From positions 1 to 64,000 of the forward strand of contig DUFC01000034.1 in NCBI GenBank assembly GCA_011191875.1: DNA of 64,000 nucleotides. Direction: 5' to 3'. Origin of the DNA: Dehalococcoidia bacterium (GTDB lineage: Bacteria; Chloroflexota; Dehalococcoidia; Dehalococcoidales; W498). A program made the position numbers and the translations under genes. The notes beneath the pieces were generated by a model, which was not told the origin of the DNA, searched no databases, and saw only the letters and a list, made by a program, of their open reading frames with translations. This document shows, piece by piece, positions 42,721-51,110 of the stretch; position 1 is the first letter of the stretch, and the number at the start of each line of letters is the position of its first letter.

Positions 42721-43207
42721 TATTTACACCATTCCTTTCTGATTCCTGAGCTAGACAATCACACGGTCCCTGATTGAGATTGTGACCGCAATAAGGGCAT
42801 AACCCGGCACAATCTTCACTACAAAGTGGCTTCATAGGAATAGCCATTAGTGCATACTGACGTATTGCTTCGTTTAAATCAAGAATATGATGCTCATCAA
42901 TAGTGAAACAGCCGGCTTCATCAGGTAAGGATAGCGAGGCACCACTAATTACATCTGTTGTAGGATAATACTCTTCTTCAATATTTACAGCCAGCGGATA
43001 ATTAAATAAACTCAAGCAGCGGCTGCAGGTAACCTCAACCTCAGTATGTAGTGTACCTTTAACCAAGATGCCCCGGTCAGTACGCATCAACCTAACCTCA
43101 CCCTCGACCATACTGTCAACACCAGTAATATCAACAGTCCCACTTACCTCATAGTTTCGTATATACCCTATGGATGACTTAATCTGCTGAGAAACATTTA
43201 TCTGCAT
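42689..43207 (-). CDS. YceD family (DUF177) protein
   Basis: 172 residues. N-terminal beta region with SSIGYIRNYEVSGTVDITGVDSMVEGEVRLMRTDRGILVKGTLHTEVEVTCSRCLSLFNYPLAVNIEEEYYP, then the Cys-rich CSEDCAGLCPYCGHNLNQGPCDC. That matches the DUF177/YceD family that precedes rpmF and, in several bacteria, influences 23S rRNA levels. First gene of the operon with rpmF and fabD. Confidence 0.9.
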   Translation of the reverse strand: MQINVSQQIKSSIGYIRNYEVSGTVDITGVDSMVEGEVRLMRTDRGILVKGTLHTEVEVTCSRCLSLFNYPLAVNIEEEYYPTTDVISGASLSLPDEAGCFTIDEHHILDLNEAIRQYALMAIPMKPLCSEDCAGLCPYCGHNLNQGPCDCLAQESERNGVNNGSFTQAKIC

Positions 43208-43235
43208 TATATCTCACCCGAAGTGAAGTTAGCTT

Positions 43236-43266
43236 ATTATACTCAGAGTCACATACTTACTGTCAA
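43236..43266 (-). promoter_or_regulatory. promoter of the yceD-rpmF-fabD operon
   Basis: On the minus strand TTGACA (43266-43261), 19 bases, TATAAT (43241-43236), about 30 bases before the yceD start. Both boxes are perfect but the spacer is two bases longer than optimal. Confidence 0.5.
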
Positions 43267-43285
43267 GCTAATGTGTTCGTAGGAG

Positions 43286-43390
43286 TGTCATTGAGAGTCC
43301 TTCACCCTTTGGTGAAGGATGAAATAGTGGCAATCTCGGTGGTTGGGTATTACTGGTGATTGCTTCCGCTCTCTGCCCCTCGCAATGACA
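43286..43390. repeat. dispersed inverted-repeat element copy
   Basis: One full unit: TGTCATTGAGAGTCCTTCACCCTTTGGTGAAGGATGAA...GGCAATCTCGGTGGTTGGGTATTACTGGTGATTGCTTCC...CCCCTCGCAATGACA. The nested CCTTCACC...GGTGAAGG hairpin is in place of the shorter CCTTCG..GAAGGA seen in other copies. Confidence 0.75.
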
Positions 43391-43434
43391 GGATGGTGAG
43401 TGCCTAAGTTGTGGTTATTTTGTAGCTGGTTCAG

Positions 43435-44403
43435 TTACAAGCTGGCTTTAAGTGTAACCTGAATTTCCTTACCTTCCTTAACTACCTGCTCTACGAATGG
43501 CATTTCTCTCAGGGCACTGACTAAAGGGGTTGGTTTCTCTGCTGATACAACAATCTTGGTTCCTTCCTCAGATGAACCTCCAACTAATACCAGGTGTAGA
43601 TTTTGAACCTGACGCAAATATTCCTCCAATTTCTCTATCTGCTTATGAACCACTGGCGGCGCTATAATTAGTTTCACCGTTCCCTCATAAAGCTCAGCGC
43701 CTACCTTTTCTTCGTCTTCTCTCTTTACCTGTTTGTCGTCTTCCTCGGTTTTCTTAGCCTCTTCATCTTCCCTCTTTGCTCTCTCCTTAGCCTCCTCAGC
43801 TTCTATATTCGCCCTTTCTTTGGCTGCCTCCTCCGTCTCCTTCTTCGCCTGCTTCTCGGCTTCTTCGGCTTTCTTAGCCTCCTCGGCTTCTCTCTTCGCC
43901 CTCTCTTTAGCTGCCTCCTCCGCCTCCTTCTTCGCCTGCTTCTCGGCTTCTTCGGCTTTCTTAGCCTCCTCGGCTTCCCTCTTTGCCTTCTCTTTAGCTG
44001 CCTGCTCCGCTTCCTTCCTCGCCTGTTTCTCAGCTTCCTTGGTTTTCTTAGCCTCCTCGGCTACCCTCTTCGCTCTCTCCTTAGCCTCTTCGGCTTCTCT
44101 CTTCGCTCTCTCCTTAGCCTCTTCGGCTTCTCTCTTTGCCCTTTCCTTAGTTGCCTGTTCGGCTTCCTTCTTCGCCTGTTTCTCAGCTTCCTTGGCTTTC
44201 TTAGCCTCCTCGGCTTCCCTCTTTGCCATCTCTTTAGCTGCCTTAATATCTCTCTTTGCTTTTTCTTTAGCCTCTTTAACTCCTCTCATTGCCCCCTCCT
44301 CGGCTCCACCGTCATATTTCTGTTCTTCCGTGTTAGCTTTATTATTCACTGGCTTCGCCCTCTGCCATCGGAATTCGGGAATATCGCTTTTTAGTATAGT
44401 CAT
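43435..44403 (-). CDS. long charged alpha-helical repeat protein with a small C-terminal domain
   Basis: 322 residues. Residues ~40-230 are made of near-repeats such as KREAEEAKKAEEAEKQAKKEAEEAAKERA, alternating Lys/Arg and Glu runs expected of a single alpha-helix or coiled coil about 25-30 nm long. The DNA itself is repetitive. Residues ~235-322 form a compact domain: ELYEGTVKLIIAPPVVHKQIEKLEEYLRQVQNLHLVLVGGSSEEGTKIVVSAEKPTPLV, seen from memory in other Chloroflexota proteins of unknown role. No signal peptide or membrane segment. The 225-aa antisense ORF (43733-44410) is its mirror. Confidence 0.75.
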   Translation of the reverse strand: MTILKSDIPEFRWQRAKPVNNKANTEEQKYDGGAEEGAMRGVKEAKEKAKRDIKAAKEMAKREAEEAKKAKEAEKQAKKEAEQATKERAKREAEEAKERAKREAEEAKERAKRVAEEAKKTKEAEKQARKEAEQAAKEKAKREAEEAKKAEEAEKQAKKEAEEAAKERAKREAEEAKKAEEAEKQAKKETEEAAKERANIEAEEAKERAKREDEEAKKTEEDDKQVKREDEEKVGAELYEGTVKLIIAPPVVHKQIEKLEEYLRQVQNLHLVLVGGSSEEGTKIVVSAEKPTPLVSALREMPFVEQVVKEGKEIQVTLKASL

Positions 44404-44469
44404 AATTTAAGTTGATGTCAATCTGATAGTCATTTTCAGGGCTTAGCCCCACTCAATGTAATTATGCCA

Positions 44470-44498
44470 TTGACAGAGGACATATTGAAGACTATTAT
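44470..44498 (+). promoter_or_regulatory. sigma70-type promoter of the IPT surface protein gene
   Basis: TTGACA (44470-44475), 17 bases, TATTAT (44493-44498). Transcription would start near 44505, giving a leader of about 30-50 bases before the possible ATG starts at 44534 or 44555. Confidence 0.6.
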
Positions 44499-44533
44499 TA
44501 AATATCGCAGAATAAAAAGCTCCTCGTTGATAA

Positions 44534-46180
44534 ATGATCTCTGCAATATCAGAAATGAATGGGAAAAGTAGAGTGAGACATAATAAATTATTCCGTATCC
44601 TGGCATCAGGCATTATCCTTGCCTTAATGGTGGTAGCCATACCGGTCACACCAACCCTAGCCGCCGAGGCTATTCAAGTGGACCCCGATGAGGGTGAAAT
44701 CGGCGACGAAGATATTGAGATTTCTGGCTCCAAATTTGATGCCTACTACACGGTGTACATATACCTTTCTAGTAGTGAAGCTAATCTCGGTGATGATATT
44801 GATGAGCTTGATGCCTATGAGGAGGTGGAAAGAGAGCTCACAACGGCCGATGGTACTTTTAATACCAAATTTGACGTACCCTATGAACTTACCGAGGGTT
44901 CTAACCCGGAAGATGTGCACGGCGGTGACTATTATATTTATGTTACCTATCGCGACAGCCCTATTGAAGCCTCCGCCAAGTTTACTGTAATCAATGGCGA
45001 AATTAAGCTAGACCCTGATAAGGCTGCAGTAGGCACTGAGGTCAGTATTAGCGGTGAAGGTCTTCGCCAGGGTCAAAACATTACCATTGACTATGATGAG
45101 GATTATGTTGATATAGTTAGTGGTGATACGGAAACCGACAGTGAAGGCGAATTTACCTGCACCATTATCGTCCCCGAGAGCACTATCGGCAGCCATACTA
45201 TAACCGTCACTGATGAATCCGGCAATAAGCCCGAGGCTGAGTTCAGCGTTAAACCTAAAATTACTTTGGCCCCAACCCCAGCAGCTCCAGGAAATACGGT
45301 AGAGGTTAGCGGTACCGGGTTTACTGAAAGTGAATATATAACTATCACCTTTGATGAACATAGGGTTTCCACTAATCCGATAGAAATAAAAACTAGTCAC
45401 AAGGGTAGCTTCAGTGGCAGCTTCCTCGTACCTTCCTATACTACTGCCGGCATCAGCGAGGTAAAAGCCAGTGACAGCAGTGCCAATAAAGCCAGGACGA
45501 ATTTGACTATTTCGGCTGGTATTAGTCTCAGTCCTCCGACAAGTCAGACTTCACCGGGTTATGTTGGTATGGAGCTTACGGTCTACGGCGCTGGGTTCAT
45601 AGCCGACAGCACAGTTACCATCACCTATAATGAAGCCACCACTGTAGCTACAGCCCTCACTGGTACTTACGGAAATTTCTTGGCGACCTTTACTGTCCCG
45701 CCCAGTGTTGCCGGTAGCCATATTGTAACCGCTACTGATGATACCAATACGCTAACCGCTGTCTTCACTATGGACGCAAAAGCACCGTCAATACCAGTGC
45801 CACTGTTACCAGAAGTTGCCGGTACAGTAGGGGCAGAGGCATACTTTGACTGGAAGGATGTTGAGGATGTCAGCGGCGTAACTTATACTCTCCAGGTTTC
45901 ACCCGATTCTGATTTCAACACCATAGTGCTGGAGAAGAAGGGATTAATTCACTCGAAATACACTATCACTGAAGAGGATAAGTTAGACCCAACCGGAAAT
46001 AAAACCCCCTACTACTGGAGGGTAAAGGCAGTAGATGGTGCCTCTAATGAGGGTGAGTGGACACCCCCGGGACTATTTTATATTGGCTCCTCTTGGACTC
46101 TCTATATCTGGATAGGGCTTGGTGTGTTGCTACTGGCTATTCTCGGCTTCTGGTTGCGAAGAAGAATTACCCAGCATTAA
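44534..46180 (+). CDS. secreted, membrane-anchored protein with IPT/TIG-like repeats
   Basis: 548 residues. A signal segment (LASGIILALMVVAIPVTPTLAAEA) ends near residue 45. Four Ig-like IPT/TIG-type units follow (about 48-425), each with a pattern such as ITLAPTPAAPGNTVEVSGTGFTESEYITITFD and SHTITVTDESGN. A fibronectin-III-like part follows (SIPVPLLPEVAGT...YFDWKDVEDVSGVTYTLQVSPDSDF...YYWRVKAVD), and a C-terminal membrane span with RRR stop-transfer ends the protein. It probably stands on the outside of the cell, in adhesion or envelope structure. The start could be the ATG at 44555. It is divergent from the helical-repeat gene. Confidence 0.82.
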   Translation: MISAISEMNGKSRVRHNKLFRILASGIILALMVVAIPVTPTLAAEAIQVDPDEGEIGDEDIEISGSKFDAYYTVYIYLSSSEANLGDDIDELDAYEEVERELTTADGTFNTKFDVPYELTEGSNPEDVHGGDYYIYVTYRDSPIEASAKFTVINGEIKLDPDKAAVGTEVSISGEGLRQGQNITIDYDEDYVDIVSGDTETDSEGEFTCTIIVPESTIGSHTITVTDESGNKPEAEFSVKPKITLAPTPAAPGNTVEVSGTGFTESEYITITFDEHRVSTNPIEIKTSHKGSFSGSFLVPSYTTAGISEVKASDSSANKARTNLTISAGISLSPPTSQTSPGYVGMELTVYGAGFIADSTVTITYNEATTVATALTGTYGNFLATFTVPPSVAGSHIVTATDDTNTLTAVFTMDAKAPSIPVPLLPEVAGTVGAEAYFDWKDVEDVSGVTYTLQVSPDSDFNTIVLEKKGLIHSKYTITEEDKLDPTGNKTPYYWRVKAVDGASNEGEWTPPGLFYIGSSWTLYIWIGLGVLLLAILGFWLRRRITQH

Positions 46181-46303
46181 GATATTTGGCAGCCTCACCC
46201 CCATAACTGGGAGATAGGGAGATGACAGCTAAGTAACCTGAATACACGCTACTCTCTATGTAACCCAATATTCCTATTACTAATGACTACCATTAATAGC
46301 CCA

Positions 46304-46364
46304 TTTGGGTCATTGTATGTTGATTGTATTAGGAAGTATGATAAACTATAGTGGTAATAGGTTA
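46304..46364 (+). promoter_or_regulatory. promoter and shared motif upstream of the 46396 HTH gene
   Basis: TTTGGGTCATTGTATGTT (from 46304), then -35 TTGTAT (46324-46329), 17 bases, -10 TATAGT (46347-46352) and AATAGGTTA (46356-46364). The arrangement parallels the promoter of the HTH gene at 39661 and the -10/AATAGGTTA part of that at 62237. AATAGGT also forms the arms of the palindrome at 46642. Confidence 0.5.
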
Positions 46365-46395
46365 GTTTAAGGTAGCTTAGAGGAGGAAACCAAGT

Positions 46396-46596
46396 ATGGT
46401 AAGTCCCAAAGAGATGAGCACGATGCTGACAATAAGCGATGTAGCTCGCCTTCTCAATGTACATATTAATACAGTAAGGCGGTGGAGTAATCAGGGAGTA
46501 TTAAAGGCATACCGTATCGGCTCCCGGGGTGACCGGAGATTTCAACAGGCGGATATTGCTATTTTCCTTGCCGAGCAGACCGAAAATAGCAAGTAG
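46396..46596 (+). CDS. small excisionase/MerR-type HTH DNA-binding protein
   Basis: 66 residues; MLTISDVARLLNVHINTVRRWSNQGVLKAYRIGSRGDRRFQQADIAIFLAEQ is almost all of the protein, so it is a bare DNA-binding domain. It closely resembles the 39661-39993 protein. A strong RBS (AGAGGAGGAAACC) is present; the start could be the internal ATG (MSTMLTIS). It lies directly before a NarL-type response regulator and the pilus operon and may control one or both. Confidence 0.85.
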   Translation: MVSPKEMSTMLTISDVARLLNVHINTVRRWSNQGVLKAYRIGSRGDRRFQQADIAIFLAEQTENSK

Positions 46597-46641
46597 TTAG
46601 AAGAAATCCTTACTTTAACAGGATAGTCTACAGAAAACAAT

Positions 46642-46656
46642 AATAGGTAACCTATT
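46642..46656. promoter_or_regulatory. perfect palindrome AATAGGT-A-ACCTATT, likely operator
   Basis: A 15-base perfect inverted repeat lies 38 bases before the response regulator start. Its arm AATAGGT equals the core of the AATAGGTTA motif in HTH promoters of this window. This fits binding by the HTH protein encoded just upstream, or by the response regulator itself. Confidence 0.5.
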
Positions 46657-46693
46657 CAGAAAAATAAGATAAAAACTTAGTAGTGAGGTAACA

Positions 46694-47377
46694 ATGAACG
46701 GAATAACGATAATAATAATTGATAAGCAGGCATTTTTCCGGGCTGGTATGCACCAGGCATTGTCTCAACAATCTGAGTTCAAAATATTAGACTGTGACCC
46801 GGCTCAGGAACCATTAGAGTTAATTGAAGCCAATTCCGCTGATGTTGCCCTTCTGGACATTGACTTTCCTGCTCTCAGCGGTCTTGAACTAAGTAGAAGG
46901 ATCGCACGACGCCACCCAAATACTAGAGTTGTGATACTAAGTCCCAATCATAATGACGAGGAGCTTTTTGAGGTTATCAAAACCGGAGCGGTAGCTTACC
47001 TCAATAAGAACACCACTGCTGAAGAGCTAGTTAACATTATAAGCCGAGCCTGTCGTGGTGAATACCCTATAAATGACAGCCTTATAGCTAGACCCAAGGT
47101 GGCTGAACATGTATTAAAGCAATTTCAAGACATAGTATCAATGGGAAAAACTATGGAAACTCTAACCGCCCCCCTAACCCATAGGGAGACACAAATTCTA
47201 AACTACGTAGCCGAGGGTAACTCAAATAAACAAATCGCCCGCATTTTAGAAATCAGTGAGCAAACAATTAAGAATCATGTTAGCTCTATCCTTCGCAAGC
47301 TAAATGCTAATGATAGAGCCCATGCTGTTGCCCTGGCCATGCGCAACGGCTGGATTTTAGTGGAAGAAAAACTATAA
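46694..47377 (+). CDS. NarL/LuxR-type response regulator
   Basis: 227 residues. Receiver domain (about 1-125): phospho-acceptor Asp in VALLDIDFPALSG, switch Ser in VVILSPNHND and Lys in AYLNKNTT. The acidic pocket has one Asp (IIIIDKQ) instead of two, so phosphorylation may be weak. C-terminal LuxR HTH (about 160-222): LTHRETQILNYVAEGNSNKQIARILEISEQTIKNHVSSILRKLNANDRAHAVALA. No sensor kinase is adjacent. It precedes pilB by 84 bases and could regulate pilus genes. Confidence 0.9.
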   Translation: MNGITIIIIDKQAFFRAGMHQALSQQSEFKILDCDPAQEPLELIEANSADVALLDIDFPALSGLELSRRIARRHPNTRVVILSPNHNDEELFEVIKTGAVAYLNKNTTAEELVNIISRACRGEYPINDSLIARPKVAEHVLKQFQDIVSMGKTMETLTAPLTHRETQILNYVAEGNSNKQIARILEISEQTIKNHVSSILRKLNANDRAHAVALAMRNGWILVEEKL

Positions 47378-47461
47378 GAGGTATATCAGTAAGATTTTAA
47401 TGAAATTTAAACGCCATTTTTACGGGCAATTAAATCCGATAGCCTAAAATGAGAAAATAAG

Positions 47462-49870
47462 ATGAATCAGCATAATATTTGGAATACGGGCGACAACATT
47501 GACTTTCGTCAATTAGAGAACTACACTTTACTTGATAGGTTAACAGAGGAGGGTGAAGTAGGTCAATTGGAAATCGATCCGGAGCTAAAAGCCCAGATTA
47601 AAGAGTATCTGCGGCAACAGGGCTATGAAACAACCGAGGGAGCTAAACTCCTTGGGAAGTCGGGAATTGAGCATATCTTTGACATGCTGGCTCAAAGAGA
47701 CGATGGTTTTACCAGCCACACCCTTGCTGTCTGCATTGCTGTTGGGGGGAATAGGGAAATGGAGGTGGGCACTATTTTTAGCTTCGCCAATAAAGCCTAT
47801 GATACCAGCATTCATGACCGGGTTCTTATTGCCATCCCTGAACTTAGTCAAGAGGCGAAACAGTTAGCTCAAAAGCAGCGAATAAAGGTTATTGATGCAG
47901 AAAAGCTAAAGTCATTATTAGATTCAAATCCTACGCTACCAGTTAAGCCGAAGGAGCCCTTTAGGTTTGAGACAAAAGAGCAATTAGTGGAATCTTTATC
48001 CAATCTAGGCTATAGAGTTGAGGAGAAAGCCAGAGTTCGAGGCCGGTCAGGAGTTGAATATATCTTTGATATATTGGCTTATATTGACATTGACCATGTT
48101 AGTCACGGTCTAGGTATAGATTTGCTAACCGGTGAGAAGGAAGTAGGTCTAGAGCAAATATCCTTATTTGATACTAAAGCCTTCGAAGTCGGCATTAATG
48201 ATAAAGCCATTGTTGTATCGTCAGGGCTCAGCCCTGAAGCGAGGCAGTTTGCCCAACACCAGCAGATAAAAGTTCTGGAGTTAGGGCAGGAACCCATTTT
48301 TCAGCCCACGGTGACTAAGAAAAAGCCGGCTCCACCAGAGGAGAAGCCAACTAAGTCAGAGACTCCAGATGTTAAGTCCCAGGCTAAATCCTTGAGGCAT
48401 GCGCCTCAGCCCGAGGTACTACAGTTGATTCCTGAGGTTATGGCACGAAGATATAATGCTATACCCTTGAAGATATCTGGCAACACATTACACGTAGCTA
48501 TGGCAGACCCAACCGACATCTTTGCCCTGGAGGCTTTTGCTGCTCTGAGCCGGATGAGGGTTAAGACTATAGCTTCCAGTGCCAAGGAAGTCCGGGAGGC
48601 TATTGACTTTAATTATAAAGGCTATGGTGAAATTGAACAGCAGCTTTCGCGTATCTCTACCCCTGGTGACATAGTCGAAGACAACCTTGTCGTTAGTGCA
48701 TATACCGATGCTCCTCTGGCTCAGGCACTCGACCTCATTGTTGAAGAGGCAGTCAAAGCCCGCTCATCTGATATCCATATTGAGCCTGAAGAGGATAGGG
48801 TGAGGATACGTTACCGTATTGATGGTACCCTTCAGGATATGATGTCGCTACCGCTTAATGTACATTCGGCTCTCATTTCTCGAATTAAAATCCTGTCTGA
48901 TATGAATATTGCTGACCGTCATCGTCCTCAAGACGGTCAGTTCTCTACCGAGGCTAAAGGGCGGCAAATAGATGTTCGAGTAGCTACTGCTCCCACTGTT
49001 AATGGTGAGATGGCAGACCTGCGCCTTCTGGACAAGTCAATGGCTACTCTAGGATTATCTGAGCTTGGTATGCTACCCGATAGCCTAGAAAAGTATGAGA
49101 GTATGCTCAAGGTTCCCTATGGTATGATTCTGACCAGCGGTCCTACCGGTGCTGGTAAGACTACTACCCTATATGCTTCAATCAATTCTCTAGACTGCAA
49201 TGGGAGAAACGTCATTACCATTGAAGACCCTGCCGAGTATCGGTTTAAGGATATTAATCAGATTGAAGTTAATCCTCAAGCTGGCATTACCTTTGCTACC
49301 GGCTTGAAGGCTATGCTTCGTCTTGACCCCGATGTAATAATGGTAGGTGAGATACGCGATGCTGAAACAGCTGGCATAGCGGTTCAGGCAGCCTTGACCG
49401 GGCATATGATGCTATCTTCCGTCCATGCCAACGATGCTGCCGGTGTGCTCTCTCGTCTTGTTGACCTTAATATAGAGCCTTTCCTGATAGCATCAGCGGT
49501 TATTGGTGTCGTCGCTCAGCGGATGCTGCGCCGTATTTGCCCTGATTGCAACCGTCCTATTGAAGCTCCAGTAATAGAGCAGATAGCTTATGAAAAAGAA
49601 ATCGGTGAGAAACGCACTGAATTCCTGTATGGCACCGGCTGCAAGTCGTGCGCTTATACCGGTTATCTGGGTCGAACCGGAATCTTTGAGATTCTAACTA
49701 TGAGTGATGCCATAAGAACAATGCTCCTCAGTCGACCCAGTAGTAGTCAGATACGAGTGCAGGCAGTTGAAGAGGGGATGATAACGATGATGAACGACGG
49801 TATGCGTAAGGTAAAGGAGGGTATCACTACCCCATCCGAAGTGCTGCGTAGTGCTTACTCAGCCGGCTAG
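47462..49870 (+). CDS. pilB: type IV pilus assembly ATPase PilB with two extra N-terminal Mrr-like domains
   Basis: 802 residues, about 230 longer than usual PilB. Residues ~40-155 and ~165-285 are two copies of a domain: YLRQQGYETTEGAKLLGKSGIEHIFDMLAQRDDG and LSNLGYRVEEKARVRGRSGVEYIFDILAYID. They resemble the restriction-endonuclease (Mrr) fold but have no E/QxK. The GspE N-terminal domain (about 315-390) and the ATPase follow: Walker A GPTGAGKTTTL, Asp box, Walker B DPDVIMVGEIRD, His box, and the zinc site CPDC...GCKSC. It powers pilus extension. The same extra domain pair occurs in the protein at 59455-60837. PilC follows 15 bases later. Confidence 0.93.
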   Translation: MNQHNIWNTGDNIDFRQLENYTLLDRLTEEGEVGQLEIDPELKAQIKEYLRQQGYETTEGAKLLGKSGIEHIFDMLAQRDDGFTSHTLAVCIAVGGNREMEVGTIFSFANKAYDTSIHDRVLIAIPELSQEAKQLAQKQRIKVIDAEKLKSLLDSNPTLPVKPKEPFRFETKEQLVESLSNLGYRVEEKARVRGRSGVEYIFDILAYIDIDHVSHGLGIDLLTGEKEVGLEQISLFDTKAFEVGINDKAIVVSSGLSPEARQFAQHQQIKVLELGQEPIFQPTVTKKKPAPPEEKPTKSETPDVKSQAKSLRHAPQPEVLQLIPEVMARRYNAIPLKISGNTLHVAMADPTDIFALEAFAALSRMRVKTIASSAKEVREAIDFNYKGYGEIEQQLSRISTPGDIVEDNLVVSAYTDAPLAQALDLIVEEAVKARSSDIHIEPEEDRVRIRYRIDGTLQDMMSLPLNVHSALISRIKILSDMNIADRHRPQDGQFSTEAKGRQIDVRVATAPTVNGEMADLRLLDKSMATLGLSELGMLPDSLEKYESMLKVPYGMILTSGPTGAGKTTTLYASINSLDCNGRNVITIEDPAEYRFKDINQIEVNPQAGITFATGLKAMLRLDPDVIMVGEIRDAETAGIAVQAALTGHMMLSSVHANDAAGVLSRLVDLNIEPFLIASAVIGVVAQRMLRRICPDCNRPIEAPVIEQIAYEKEIGEKRTEFLYGTGCKSCAYTGYLGRTGIFEILTMSDAIRTMLLSRPSSSQIRVQAVEEGMITMMNDGMRKVKEGITTPSEVLRSAYSAG

Positions 49871-49885
49871 TAACTTGGAGGTTCA

Positions 49886-51097
49886 ATGGATTACCATTAT
49901 GTAGCTTATACCGAAGATAAAAGACTGGTTAAAGGCAACCTTTCAGCTACCAGTGAGGAAGCCGCCGTTAATCTCCTCAGTTATGGTGGCTATCAAGTGG
50001 TTAGCCTGAAATCGTTCACTCCTTTTTTTAATATGGAAAAATTAGCCGCCCGCTTTTCCCGGGTAAAGCCGAGGGACATAATAATGTTTTCTCGTCAACT
50101 AGCGTTACTCCTTGAATCTGGCACTGATATTGTTGCCTCTCTAGAGCTATTACAAAGCCAGGTAACCAACCGAACCCTAAAAAAGATAATCGGCGAGATA
50201 GTTGCTGACATTCGTGGCGGCACATCGCTATCAGTAGCTCTAAGTAAACACCCCCGGGCTTTCTCCGCAATCTACTATCGGACAATAGCCGCCGGTGAGC
50301 AGGGCGGTAATCTAGAAATAGTACTGAGACAAATGGCTGATTACTTGGAGAGGGGAGTTGTCACTGAAAAGAAGATTAAAACTGCCCTGACTTATCCCAT
50401 TGTCATTGCCATTGTAGCCATTTTGGTGGTAGGGTTACTGGTTACCTTTGTTATGCCCACCTTTACCAGCCTATACACTGCCTTTGGGGCTGAATTGCCC
50501 ACAGCAACGAAGCTACTTATTATTTTATCTGATTGGCTTCTAAGTAACGGGCTTTATCTTGTGCTAGCCTTAGTAGCGGTGGTTGTGGCCGGCTTGGCTT
50601 ACATCAGAACCCCGGCCGGCAAGTACTGGTGGGACGGTTTACTGCTCAAAGCACCCATAATTGGACCTATTAATCTACTCACCCAGCTTTCCCGCTGCTG
50701 CCGAACCACCTCTCTTCTATTCAGGGTTGGCTTGCCCTTACCTGAAATCATAACTATGACCATTCAGGGTAGTAATAATAAGGTTATGGCTGAGGCTCTG
50801 ACCGATGTTCGGCAGGGATTGGTTAGAGGCGAAGGCTTATCCAAACCTATGTCAAGGAGGAAGGTCTTCCTCCCCTTGATGGTGCAGATGACCGGAGTCG
50901 GTGAGGAAACCGGCAATCTTGACAACACACTAGCCACTGTAGCCGATAGCTATGAGATGGAGGCTGACGACAGGACTAGCACGGCGGTTGGACTTATTCA
51001 ACCAGCTATGATCATTATTATAGCCTTAGTAGTTGGTTTTATTGCTATATCTCTGGTTTCAGCTATGTATTCTATCTATGGTGAGATGGGTATCTAG
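49886..51097 (+). CDS. pilC: type IV pilus inner-membrane platform protein PilC
   Basis: 403 residues with two GspF domains: FSRQLALLLESGTDIVASLELLQSQVTNRTLKKIIGEIVADIRGGTSLSVAL in the first, LSRCCRTTSLLFRVGLPLPEIITMTIQGSNNKVMAEALTDVRQGLVRGEGLS in the second. The three membrane spans are in the usual places. It couples the ATPases to pilin assembly. RBS CTTGGAGGTTCA. It belongs to the operon running from pilB to pilT. Confidence 0.95.
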   Translation: MDYHYVAYTEDKRLVKGNLSATSEEAAVNLLSYGGYQVVSLKSFTPFFNMEKLAARFSRVKPRDIIMFSRQLALLLESGTDIVASLELLQSQVTNRTLKKIIGEIVADIRGGTSLSVALSKHPRAFSAIYYRTIAAGEQGGNLEIVLRQMADYLERGVVTEKKIKTALTYPIVIAIVAILVVGLLVTFVMPTFTSLYTAFGAELPTATKLLIILSDWLLSNGLYLVLALVAVVVAGLAYIRTPAGKYWWDGLLLKAPIIGPINLLTQLSRCCRTTSLLFRVGLPLPEIITMTIQGSNNKVMAEALTDVRQGLVRGEGLSKPMSRRKVFLPLMVQMTGVGEETGNLDNTLATVADSYEMEADDRTSTAVGLIQPAMIIIIALVVGFIAISLVSAMYSIYGEMGI

Positions 51098-51110
51098 GAG
51101 GTAAGACCGA

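Noticed and set aside
43733-44410. 225-aa ORF rich in Ser, Ala, Phe and Leu on the plus strand
   Set aside because: It is the exact antisense of the Lys/Glu/Ala helix repeats; the codon bias of the repeat keeps the opposite strand open. No RBS.
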